Position numbers and translations under genes: made by a program
Shown here: piece by piece, positions 1 to 4,450 of the stretch
How the letters are laid out: each line of letters begins with the position of its first letter
Numbering within the stretch: the first letter of the stretch is position 1
The notes under the pieces: generated by a model
Seen by the model: the letters and a program-made list of their open reading frames with translations, nothing else
Told to the model about the DNA's origin: nothing
The model's database searches: none
NCBI GenBank assembly: GCA_903888815.1
Contig: CAISVC010000419.1
Span: forward strand, 1 to 5,555
Reading direction: 5' to 3'
DNA: 5,555 nucleotides
Source: an uncultured Fibrobacterota bacterium
Lineage (GTDB): Bacteria > Fibrobacterota > Chitinivibrionia > Chitinivibrionales > Chitinispirillaceae

Positions 1-105
1 AAGCCCGTCGTATGTATCCATGCCATTTGTGGCATCAACATAATAGGTTATTGCAAAAGATATATTTGTAATAAATAGAAGAAATACAATTATTGATTTT
101 TTCAT
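1..105 (-). CDS. Secreted parallel beta-helix-like protein, N-terminal fragment
   Basis: The frame opens at ATG (complement of 103-105) and runs off the left edge, giving 35 visible residues. Residues 1-18 (MKKSIIVFLLFITNISFA) form a classic Sec signal peptide: two lysines, a hydrophobic core and a likely cleavage after SFA. The mature start, ITYYVDATNGMDTYDGL, matches the opening typical of secreted right-handed parallel beta-helix proteins (DUF1565 or pectate-lyase-like, usually YYVDATNGNDSNDG followed by a helix of repeats). Such proteins act outside the cell on polysaccharides or as surface proteins; the catalytic part is not in the window, so no enzyme activity can be claimed. No strong Shine-Dalgarno sequence precedes the ATG. 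The codons seen are AT-rich, unlike the kinase fusion to the right. It is divergent from that fusion gene. Confidence 0.7.
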   Translation of the reverse strand, partial: MKKSIIVFLLFITNISFAITYYVDATNGMDTYDGL

Positions 106-171
106 CTGTATAAAATTTAGTTTAGGGCACCTCTAAAAACTCGTTTTTTTAGTACGGAGCCAAGACAGAAC

Positions 172-326
172 GGTTCAATATGCAGACGGTGGAGGCGGCC
201 TGCCTGCGCGTAGCCGCTCCGGCGAAGGCAGGGAAAACAGATGAAAATATGGGCTCCTGCAAAGAAACTCTTCTATATACACCATACACCCACCCACTCC
301 CGGAAAATCAAAATACCTATCAGTCA
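172..326 (+). repeat. Dispersed ~150-bp repeat, copy A
   Basis: This block aligns with 4187-4333 in the same orientation. It starts at GGTTCAATATGCAGACGG and ends at CCTATCAGTCA. By eye the two copies differ by about eight substitutions, mostly transitions, and two small indels: one base near 279, and seven extra bases in a TACACC-rich stretch of copy A. Inside is a hairpin at 199-232: CCTGCCTGCGC pairs with GCGAAGGCAGG with a single mismatch around a 12-nt loop. The flanks of A and B are unrelated on both sides, so the edges are sharp. No terminal inverted repeats or target duplications were found. It may be a non-autonomous mobile or REP-like element; its nature is unknown. Confidence 0.85.
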
Positions 327-375
327 GTTAAAAGGTTATTAAATCCCTGAACCTCGGAACACCAAACCCGGAACC

Positions 376-381
376 TATAAT
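376..381 (+). promoter_or_regulatory. Possible -10 box for the kinase-nucleotidyltransferase gene
   Basis: A perfect TATAAT sits 66 bases before the chosen ATG at 448, which would leave a leader of roughly 60 nt. There is no good TTGACA-like -35 at the usual spacing (353-358 reads CTCGGA), so the promoter is tentative. Confidence 0.35.
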
Positions 382-430
382 ACCCGGTTACGATTTATAT
401 TATTGCTGGATAATTTTTCCCTGGACAAAA

Positions 431-437
431 AAAGGAG
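431..437 (+). promoter_or_regulatory. Ribosome binding site that sets the start at 448
   Basis: AAAGGAG followed by a 10-nt spacer and ATG at 448. This favours 448 over the in-frame TTG at 403, which has no such site upstream. Conserved kinase sequence begins right after the 448 start. Confidence 0.8.
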
Positions 438-447
438 TATTGCGTCA

Positions 448-2382
448 ATGAATCTTTTCGTTCCAGGCCGCATCTGTCTGTTCGGCGAACACAGCGACTG
501 GGCCGGCGGATACCGCCGCATCAATGCCGAAATCGAAAAAGGGCATGCCATAATCGTGGGGACGAACCAGGGTGTCTACGCCGAGGTCAAACCGCACCCG
601 ACCAAGCTCATTTTCCGCGCGACACTCAACGACGGCACGAGCATGGGCCCGTGGGAGGCGCCCATGGAGCGGAGTGCGCTGCTCGATCAGGCCCAGACCG
701 GCGGATTTTTCAGCTATGCCGCAGGGGTCGCCTACCAACTCATGACCCACTACCGGGTCAGGGGCCTGGAAATCGACAACTACCGCACCGACCTGCCCAT
801 CAAAAAAGGTCTCTCGTCCAGCGCCGCGGTATGCGTGCTGGTCGCCCGCGCCTTTAACCGCATCTACGATCTGAAAATGACCATACGGGGCGAAATGGAG
901 CTCGCGTATAACGGCGAAATCACGACGCCTTCGCGCTGCGGCAGGCTCGACCAGGGGTGCGCGTACGGCAACCGCCCGATCGAGCTGGTCTTTGACGGCG
1001 ACCGTCTTGACGTACGCGAACTCGCGGTCTCCGCCGAGCTGTGCTATATCATCGTCGACCTCAAGGCGAGCAAGGACACGCGGGAGATCCTGGCCAGGCT
1101 CAACCACTGTTACCCGTTTGCGGAAAACGATACGCAGCGCAACGTGCAGAAATACCTCGGCCCAATCAACAGCACGATCGTGGACAAGGCCGCGGAAGCA
1201 CTGAAAACAGGCTCGGCCGAGCAACTCGGCAAACTCATGAACCAGGCTCAGGCCGAGTTCGACCGGAACCTGCAGCCTGCCTGCCCGTCGCAGCTGACCG
1301 CGCCTGTTCTGCACAAACTGCTGAGCCATGCGCCCTTAGAACCCTATATTTACGGGGGCAAAGGCGTCGGGTCACAGGGCGACGGCACTGCCCAGCTTCT
1401 GGCGAAAAACGCGGAAAGCCAGGAAAAAGCGATTGAGATCATCGAGCGCGATCTGGGCATGTCGTGCCTTGAGCTGGTCGTGCGGCCGGCCATGGGCGTG
1501 CGTAAAGCAGTGATACCGGCCGCTGGGTTCGGCACGCGGCTGTTTCCTGCCACCAAGGCCGTGAAAAAAGAGCTCTTTCCGGTGGTTGACGCGGCCGGAA
1601 GGGCAAAGCCGGCCATTCTCACCATTGTCGAAGAGGCGGTCGCGGCGGGGATCGAAGAGGTCTGCATCCTTGTCCAGAGCCAGGACCGCGAACTTTTCGA
1701 AGAGATCTTCTGCATGCCGCCGAAAGTCGAAAATTTCAACAAACTGCCGAAAGAGAGCCAGAAATATTCGGAATATCTCATGGAAATCGGCCACCGGATC
1801 ACCTTCCTGGCACAGGACGTGCAGGAGGGGTTCGGCCATGCGGTCTTTTGCGCGCGCGCCTGGGTCGGCGACGAGCCGTTTCTGCTCATGCTCGGCGACC
1901 ATCTTTACGCATCGGACACCGATGTTCCGTGCAGCAGGCAACTCCTTGACGCATACGAACTCGTGGGCCAGAGCGTGGTGGGGCTCAAGGAAACGCCGCT
2001 CGCCGAGGTACGCCATTTCGGGTGCGCCGCCGGCACCTGGACAGTTCCCGACAGCCTGCTTTCGGTAACCGAATTCGCGGAAAAGCCCGGGACCGAATAC
2101 GCGACCGAACACCTGCGCGTGGAAGGTCTGCCGGACGATACGTTCCTCACGGTGTTCGGCCAGTATGTGCTTTCGCCAAAAATTTTCGGCTACCTCGAGG
2201 AGAACATCAAAGGCAACATCCGGGAACGCGGCGAGTTCCAGCTCACCTCGTGCCTCGACCGCCTGCGCAAGGAGGAGGGCGTGTACGGGTACCTGGTCAA
2301 GGGGCGGCGCTTCGACATCGGCAATCCCGATGCTTATTTGAATGCGCTGGTGGAGTTCAGGAAAGCGGGGACGCAGTCATAA
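448..2382 (+). CDS. Bifunctional GHMP sugar kinase / GalU-like UTP-sugar-1-phosphate uridylyltransferase
   Basis: A 644-residue cytoplasmic two-domain enzyme. Residues 1 to about 350 are a GHMP kinase close to galactokinase: VPGRICLFGEHSDW at 5-18 (the GR-x-LIGEH-TD motif), ATP loop KKGLSSSAA at 119-127, CGRLDQ at 164-169 (galactokinase CGxxDQ, D168 the likely catalytic base), and a glycine-rich motif 3 at 303-313. Residues 352 to about 640 are a GalU/RmlA-type nucleotidyltransferase: AVIPAAGFGTRLFPATK at 354-370, KKE at 373-375, LLMLGDHLY at 479-487 with likely metal ligand D484, FAEKPG at 543-548, GQYVLSP at 571-577, GEFQLT at 595-600, and FDIG with D623. All key residues appear intact. The predicted path is free sugar + ATP to sugar-1-phosphate, then + UTP to UDP-sugar. 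The sugar is not settled: galactose, glucuronate or another is possible. There is almost no linker between domains. Codon use is GC-rich; the gene appears monocistronic. Confidence 0.85.
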   Translation: MNLFVPGRICLFGEHSDWAGGYRRINAEIEKGHAIIVGTNQGVYAEVKPHPTKLIFRATLNDGTSMGPWEAPMERSALLDQAQTGGFFSYAAGVAYQLMTHYRVRGLEIDNYRTDLPIKKGLSSSAAVCVLVARAFNRIYDLKMTIRGEMELAYNGEITTPSRCGRLDQGCAYGNRPIELVFDGDRLDVRELAVSAELCYIIVDLKASKDTREILARLNHCYPFAENDTQRNVQKYLGPINSTIVDKAAEALKTGSAEQLGKLMNQAQAEFDRNLQPACPSQLTAPVLHKLLSHAPLEPYIYGGKGVGSQGDGTAQLLAKNAESQEKAIEIIERDLGMSCLELVVRPAMGVRKAVIPAAGFGTRLFPATKAVKKELFPVVDAAGRAKPAILTIVEEAVAAGIEEVCILVQSQDRELFEEIFCMPPKVENFNKLPKESQKYSEYLMEIGHRITFLAQDVQEGFGHAVFCARAWVGDEPFLLMLGDHLYASDTDVPCSRQLLDAYELVGQSVVGLKETPLAEVRHFGCAAGTWTVPDSLLSVTEFAEKPGTEYATEHLRVEGLPDDTFLTVFGQYVLSPKIFGYLEENIKGNIRERGEFQLTSCLDRLRKEEGVYGYLVKGRRFDIGNPDAYLNALVEFRKAGTQS

Positions 2383-2473
2383 AAATTCAAATGCAATAAA
2401 TTCTAAATCATCTATTTGCAGTTGCCCAGGTAACCACCACGAGCCGTCCCCGCGCGAAACTGCAGTTCTGCTG

Positions 2474-2493
2474 TAAATTACCCTAAATTACCC
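2474..2493 (+). repeat. Tandem 10-bp repeat TAAATTACCC x2
   Basis: Two perfect head-to-tail copies lie 30 bases before the transposase relic, followed by CCGGAG and an AT-rich near-palindrome (TTAATTATTTAATTA). It may belong to the former end of that element; this is inference. Confidence 0.6.
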
Positions 2494-2523
2494 CGGAGTT
2501 AATTATTTAATTATATTACCTCT

Positions 2524-2595
2524 ATGCCCACGAAAGTACGACTTACGATTCCCGGTGCACTTCACCATGAACGTATCGTGGGACGGTTTAGATAA
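2524..2595 (+). pseudogene. Truncated Y1 (REP-associated tyrosine) transposase, N-terminus only
   Basis: ATG at 2524 opens a 23-codon frame ending in TAA at 2593. Its first residues, MPTKVRLTIPGALHH, match the very conserved beginning of Y1_Tnp / RAYT transposases (typically MPRxARxxxPGALHHVIxRGIERR). After HH the sequence drifts (ERIVGR) and stops. The catalytic HUH motif and the tyrosine, expected roughly 60-130 residues further on, are absent, so this is a dead relic. No good ribosome binding site lies upstream. REP-like hairpins about 1.5 kb downstream (4022-4110) would be natural partners of such an enzyme. The match is short, so chance is not fully excluded. Confidence 0.55.
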
Positions 2596-2713
2596 TTAGA
2601 TTTAGACTATGCCCCGCATAATCTGGTACAGTGGTCAGGAAATAAGATAAGAACGATACTGCAATTTTTCAATTTTATGATAATCTCGGCCGTGTGCCCT
2701 CTCCCCTCTTCCT

Positions 2714-2832
2714 GGTACCTACAAAGGCTCTAATAATCAAGTCTCCTGCCAAGGAGGCTGGTACCTAAAAAAAGCTACAATAATTTGGTACCTATAAAAA
2801 CTACACTAATCAAATCTCCTGACAAGGAGGCT
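2714..2832 (+). repeat. Direct repeats headed by GGTACCTA: 46 bp, 27 bp, 46 bp
   Basis: Three contiguous copies: 2714-2759 (46 bp), 2760-2786 (27 bp, truncated) and 2787-2832 (46 bp). The two full copies match at about 38 of 46 positions. Each full copy ends in a small hairpin: AGTCTCCT-GCCA-AGGAGGCT at 2740-2759 (8 bp with one G-T pair) and TCTCCT-GACA-AGGAGG in the last copy. The copies abut without spacers. One frame reads through the full copies as related peptides (LIKSPAKEA / LIKSPDKEA) but is interrupted between them, so protein coding is not supported. Confidence 0.8.
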
Positions 2833-2841
2833 CCAACCGCG

Positions 2842-3032
2842 AATCGTAGTGCGCACCGACATATAAAGAAGCCCATGTCCGGCAGGAATTCATTAATCCC
2901 CTCTTTGAGGCGCTCGGCAGGAATCTTTACATTCCGCTCGTTAAAGGATATTTTACCTGTGCATTATACCCTGCCGTTCTACGTACCGTTCTAAGCATGG
3001 GTAGAGAACTGGAAGGCGGGGAGGATGAATAA
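2842..3032 (+). pseudogene. Relic of a type IIG restriction-modification enzyme N-terminus (copy 1)
   Basis: From 2862 the frame reads YKEAHVRQEFINPLFEALG. This matches the N-terminal signature of Eco57I-like type IIG restriction enzyme/methyltransferases (usually NR-x-AY-xx-YNEAQVRQEFIDPFFEALGWDV). The upstream half of the signature, NRSAH, is present at 2842-2856 but in a different frame, so a frameshift separates them. In the YKEAH frame a TAG at 2847-2849 blocks extension upstream and there is no start codon nearby. After EALG the similarity ends abruptly (RNLYIPLV instead of WDV), yet the frame stays open to TAA at 3030, ending GRELEGGEDE. That stop is 18 nt before the DUF3800 start. Nearly the whole enzyme is missing. 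A shorter copy lies at 4117-4184. Confidence 0.6.
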
Positions 3033-3034
3033 TA

Positions 3035-3041
3035 AAAGGAG
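3035..3041 (+). promoter_or_regulatory. Ribosome binding site of the DUF3800 gene
   Basis: AAAGGAG with a 9-nt spacer to ATG at 3051. It favours 3051 over the in-frame ATGs at 3057 and 3060. Confidence 0.75.
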
Positions 3042-3050
3042 AATGTTACA

Positions 3051-3782
3051 ATGTACATGATGTTTGTTGACGAATCAGGTGATCCCGGTTATCCCGCTGA
3101 TGGAAAATGGGCAAATTTCGGGGGAAGCAAGATCTTTGCAAAAGTCGGCGTTATTCTCCATGGATGGAAGTGGAAGGCTTGGAATGATCGGTTAATGCAA
3201 TTTAAAAGACGCAACGGTCTTGCCTGGAATGATGAAATTAAAGCTTCACACATCCGCAAAGGAAAAGACTGCTTTGTCGGCTGGGATTCGGCTCGGCGAT
3301 TGAAATTCCTTAACGACCTGGCGGATCTTATCGGTCTTAATGTTGATATTACTTTAATAGGCATAGTAATTGATAAGCGTAAGGTTGACATAACTCAGAG
3401 TGAACGAATAGTGAAACCGGATATACGTTCAATGGAGTTCTTATTGGAAAGATATAACTATTTTCTTGACAATCAGAAAGATAAAGCCGGTATCGTCGTG
3501 CTTGATCCGACCCATGAAAAGAGTGATGATGACATCAGGTATTTTCAGTCCTACTTGCAAACGCATTCAGTCCATCTCAAGCCGCTGCATTTAGTTGAAA
3601 GTACCTTTTTTGCCAAGTCTCATACTTCGAACATGATTCAAGTAGCCGATGTTTGCACAAACATTTTTTATAACGAAATGCTTCATCAACGGAATGAGGA
3701 GCCATACAAGGCTATACATAACCGTTTTTTCCGTTATAACGGGAAGATTAAAGGGGTAGGGATAAAAAGGTGGCCGCTTTGA
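3051..3782 (+). CDS. DUF3800 family protein (predicted RNase H-like nuclease)
   Basis: A complete 243-residue protein. It opens with FVDESGDPG at 5-13, the hallmark of DUF3800, whose members begin with an acidic (Y/F)xDESG motif on a first beta strand. Further acidic positions fit an RNase H-like metal site: E62 in WNDEIKASHIR, D152 in VVLDPTHEK, and D200 in SNMIQVADVCTNIFY, where DUF3800 proteins usually have QxADL. No signal peptide or membrane segment is seen, so it should be cytoplasmic. DUF3800 proteins often occur near restriction-modification and other defence genes, and here the gene sits 18 nt after a restriction-modification relic. Its biochemical activity is not established from sequence. 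Base and codon use are more AT-rich than in the kinase fusion, suggesting separate acquisition. The frame is intact, so it may still be expressed from a ribosome site of its own. Confidence 0.8.
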   Translation: MYMMFVDESGDPGYPADGKWANFGGSKIFAKVGVILHGWKWKAWNDRLMQFKRRNGLAWNDEIKASHIRKGKDCFVGWDSARRLKFLNDLADLIGLNVDITLIGIVIDKRKVDITQSERIVKPDIRSMEFLLERYNYFLDNQKDKAGIVVLDPTHEKSDDDIRYFQSYLQTHSVHLKPLHLVESTFFAKSHTSNMIQVADVCTNIFYNEMLHQRNEEPYKAIHNRFFRYNGKIKGVGIKRWPL

Positions 3783-3791
3783 GTCGCAAGC

Positions 3792-3852
3792 AAAAAAAAC
3801 GGCCAAGGAAGCTTTCGCTTCACCAGTCGCACACTTGCGGCTGTCTTGGTCG
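3792..3852 (-). terminator. Three-way-junction hairpin with T8 on the minus strand
   Basis: Outer stem CGGCCAAG (3800-3807) pairs with CTTGGTCG (3845-3852), eight pairs with one G-T. It encloses two hairpins: GAAGC-TTTC-GCTTC (3808-3821) and AGTCGC-ACACTT-GCGGCT (3825-3842). On the minus strand the outer stem is followed at once by eight T residues (complement of 3792-3799), the layout of an intrinsic terminator for leftward transcription. It would shield the DUF3800 gene from transcription coming from the GH31 side. On the plus strand no T-tract follows. The second hairpin competes with a 9-bp pairing between 3782-3790 and 3834-3842. It could instead be a structured RNA or a mobile-element end. 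Confidence 0.5.
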
Positions 3853-3862
3853 TGGTATGAAA

Positions 3863-3945
3863 TATAACATACTTTGAAACATATTGCAAGTTATTGTTAA
3901 TTAAAATTGCAACTCATTGCAAAGTCAATATATTATAACATACTT
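3863..3945. repeat. AT-rich stretch with short direct repeats
   Basis: TATAACATACTT occurs perfectly at 3863-3874 and 3934-3945. Between them ATTGCAA occurs three times (3883-3889, 3906-3912, 3916-3922). No gene begins here in either direction. The spacing is uneven, so an iteron array is not supported. Confidence 0.5.
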
Positions 3946-4016
3946 AAAAATCAACCCTATGACCGCCCCGAAATCAATCAGCTTTTCCGCCAACCGTGAA
4001 CACGCATTGCGAGCGC

Positions 4017-4116
4017 CTTTTCGAAGCTCTGCTTCGGGGTAAGCGAGCAAAATTACACGTAATTCTTGCTACCTTACGTATAGAAGATTCCTCGCAGCTC
4101 TGCTGCGAGGTTCTTC
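4017..4116. repeat. Pair of REP-like hairpins (BIME-like) with a third hairpin between
   Basis: Hairpin 1 is CGAAGC-TCT-GCTTCG (4022-4036). Hairpin 2 is CCTCGCAGC-TCT-GCTGCGAGG (4090-4110), nine perfect pairs, further flanked by GAAG and CTTC (4083-4116). Both share the core AGCTCTGCT. Between them AGCAAAATTAC (4046-4056) pairs with GTAATTCTTGCT (4059-4070) with one bulge. Two related hairpins at short spacing recall REP/BIME elements mobilised by Y1 (RAYT) transposases, of which a relic lies at 2524. Hairpin 2 ends exactly where the restriction-modification relic begins (4117). Confidence 0.6.
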
Positions 4117-4184
4117 AATCGTAGTGCGCACCCGCTTATAAAGAAGCCCATGTCCGGCAGGAATTCATCAATCCTTTATTTGAA
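4117..4184 (+). pseudogene. Relic of a type IIG restriction-modification enzyme N-terminus (copy 2)
   Basis: Near-identical to 2842-2909: NRSAH is encoded at 4117-4131 in one frame and YKEAHVRQEFINPLFE at 4137-4184 in another. Copies 1 and 2 have the same five-base gap (different bases) between the two frames and the same TAG (4122-4124). The relic ends sharply at GAA 4182-4184, and two bases later repeat copy B begins. No methyltransferase or endonuclease domain follows. Either this is a duplication of copy 1 or both descend from an already broken gene. Confidence 0.58.
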
Positions 4185-4186
4185 GT

Positions 4187-4333
4187 GGTTCAATATGCAG
4201 ACGGCGGAAGCGGCCTGCCTGCGCGTAGCCGCTCCGGCGAAGGCAGGGAAAACAGGTGAAAATATAGGCGCCTGTAAAGAAACTCTTTATATACACCCGC
4301 CCGCTCCCGGAAAATCAAAATACCTATCAGTCA
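4187..4333 (+). repeat. Dispersed ~150-bp repeat, copy B
   Basis: Partner of copy A at 172-326, in the same orientation about 4.0 kb away. The internal hairpin lies at 4214-4247 (CCTGCCTGCGC / GCGAAGGCAGG). The hairpin core and the right end, GGAAAATCAAAATACCTATC, are identical in both copies. Copy B starts just after the truncated restriction-modification relic, as if it had inserted there or marks a recombination point. Confidence 0.85.
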
Positions 4334-4377
4334 TACAGGAAGTATCGAAGGGTGCTGTTCAACCCTCCTTCCCACAC

Positions 4378-4423
4378 GGGGCGGGATTTTTCAGGATAAA
4401 TATGACCCCGCCCCAACCGGGGT
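4378..4423 (-). terminator. GC-rich alternative hairpins downstream of the GH31 gene
   Basis: GGGGCGGG (4378-4385) pairs with CCCGCCCC (4407-4414) over a 21-nt loop. Alternatively ACCCCG (4405-4410) pairs with CGGGGT (4418-4423) over seven nt; the two overlap and exclude each other. They lie 28-73 nt past the GH31 stop in its direction of transcription, a fitting place for a terminator, but no T-tract follows either stem. The call is therefore weak. Confidence 0.35.
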
Positions 4424-4450
4424 TTCAGGACACCAAAAAATTCCTTTTAT

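Larger units (their letters stand above)
106..447. other. Divergent intergenic region
   Basis: No credible gene lies here. The stretch separates the leftward beta-helix gene from the rightward kinase fusion. It holds repeat copy A (172-326), a weak AT-rich inverted repeat at 133-152 (CTAAAAA/TTTTTAG) and a TATAAT box at 376-381. A frame that stays open across repeat A has no start or ribosome site and is not called. Confidence 0.6.
2383..3050. other. Repeat- and relic-rich intergenic region
   Basis: AT-rich DNA between the kinase fusion and the DUF3800 gene. It contains a perfect 10-bp palindrome AACTGCAGTT (2458-2467), a tandem 10-bp repeat TAAATTACCC (2474-2493), a transposase relic (2524-2595), a three-copy direct repeat (2714-2832) and a restriction-modification relic (2842-3032). 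I saw no U-tract terminator directly after the fusion gene. I see nothing interpretable at 2596-2713. Confidence 0.6.
3783..4450. other. Intergenic region between convergent genes, rich in hairpins and repeats
   Basis: It lies between the 3' ends of DUF3800 (plus) and GH31 (minus). It contains a three-way-junction structure (3800-3852), an AT-rich stretch with short direct repeats (3863-3945), REP-like hairpins (4022-4116), a restriction-modification relic (4117-4184), repeat copy B (4187-4333) and GC-rich hairpins (4378-4423). The open frame across 4150-4467 has no ribosome site, overlaps the repeat and is not called. Confidence 0.6.

Noticed and set aside
124..152. Solo insertion-sequence end (GGGCACCTCTAAAAA) or terminator
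   Set aside because: It vaguely resembles some terminal inverted repeats, but no partner end, transposase or target duplication was found, and the AT-only stem is too weak for a confident terminator.
403..447. TTG at 403 as start of the fusion gene
   Set aside because: It has no Shine-Dalgarno site, while ATG 448 has AAAGGAG at the right distance and conserved sequence begins just after it.
445..2150. Long minus-strand open frames opposite the kinase-nucleotidyltransferase gene
   Set aside because: They mirror a GC-rich coding strand that has clear enzyme motifs; their translations show no recognisable domain and no ribosome site.
2714..2832. CRISPR array
   Set aside because: The repeats abut with no spacers, are imperfect, and no cas gene is present.
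2785..2994. Plus-strand frame of 69 codons
   Set aside because: It crosses the 46-bp repeat and the wrong frame of the restriction-modification relic, with a weak TTG start.
3591..3806. Minus-strand 71-codon frame over the end of DUF3800
   Set aside because: It is antisense to a well-supported gene, has no family resemblance and no ribosome site.
3800..3852. tRNA or integron attC site
   Set aside because: There are only two inner arms, no anticodon arm or T-loop consensus, and no recognisable core integrase sites.
3934..4080. Minus-strand frame reading LAEKLIDFGAVIGLIF
   Set aside because: It is short, passes through a REP-like hairpin, and lacks a start with a ribosome site; probably chance.
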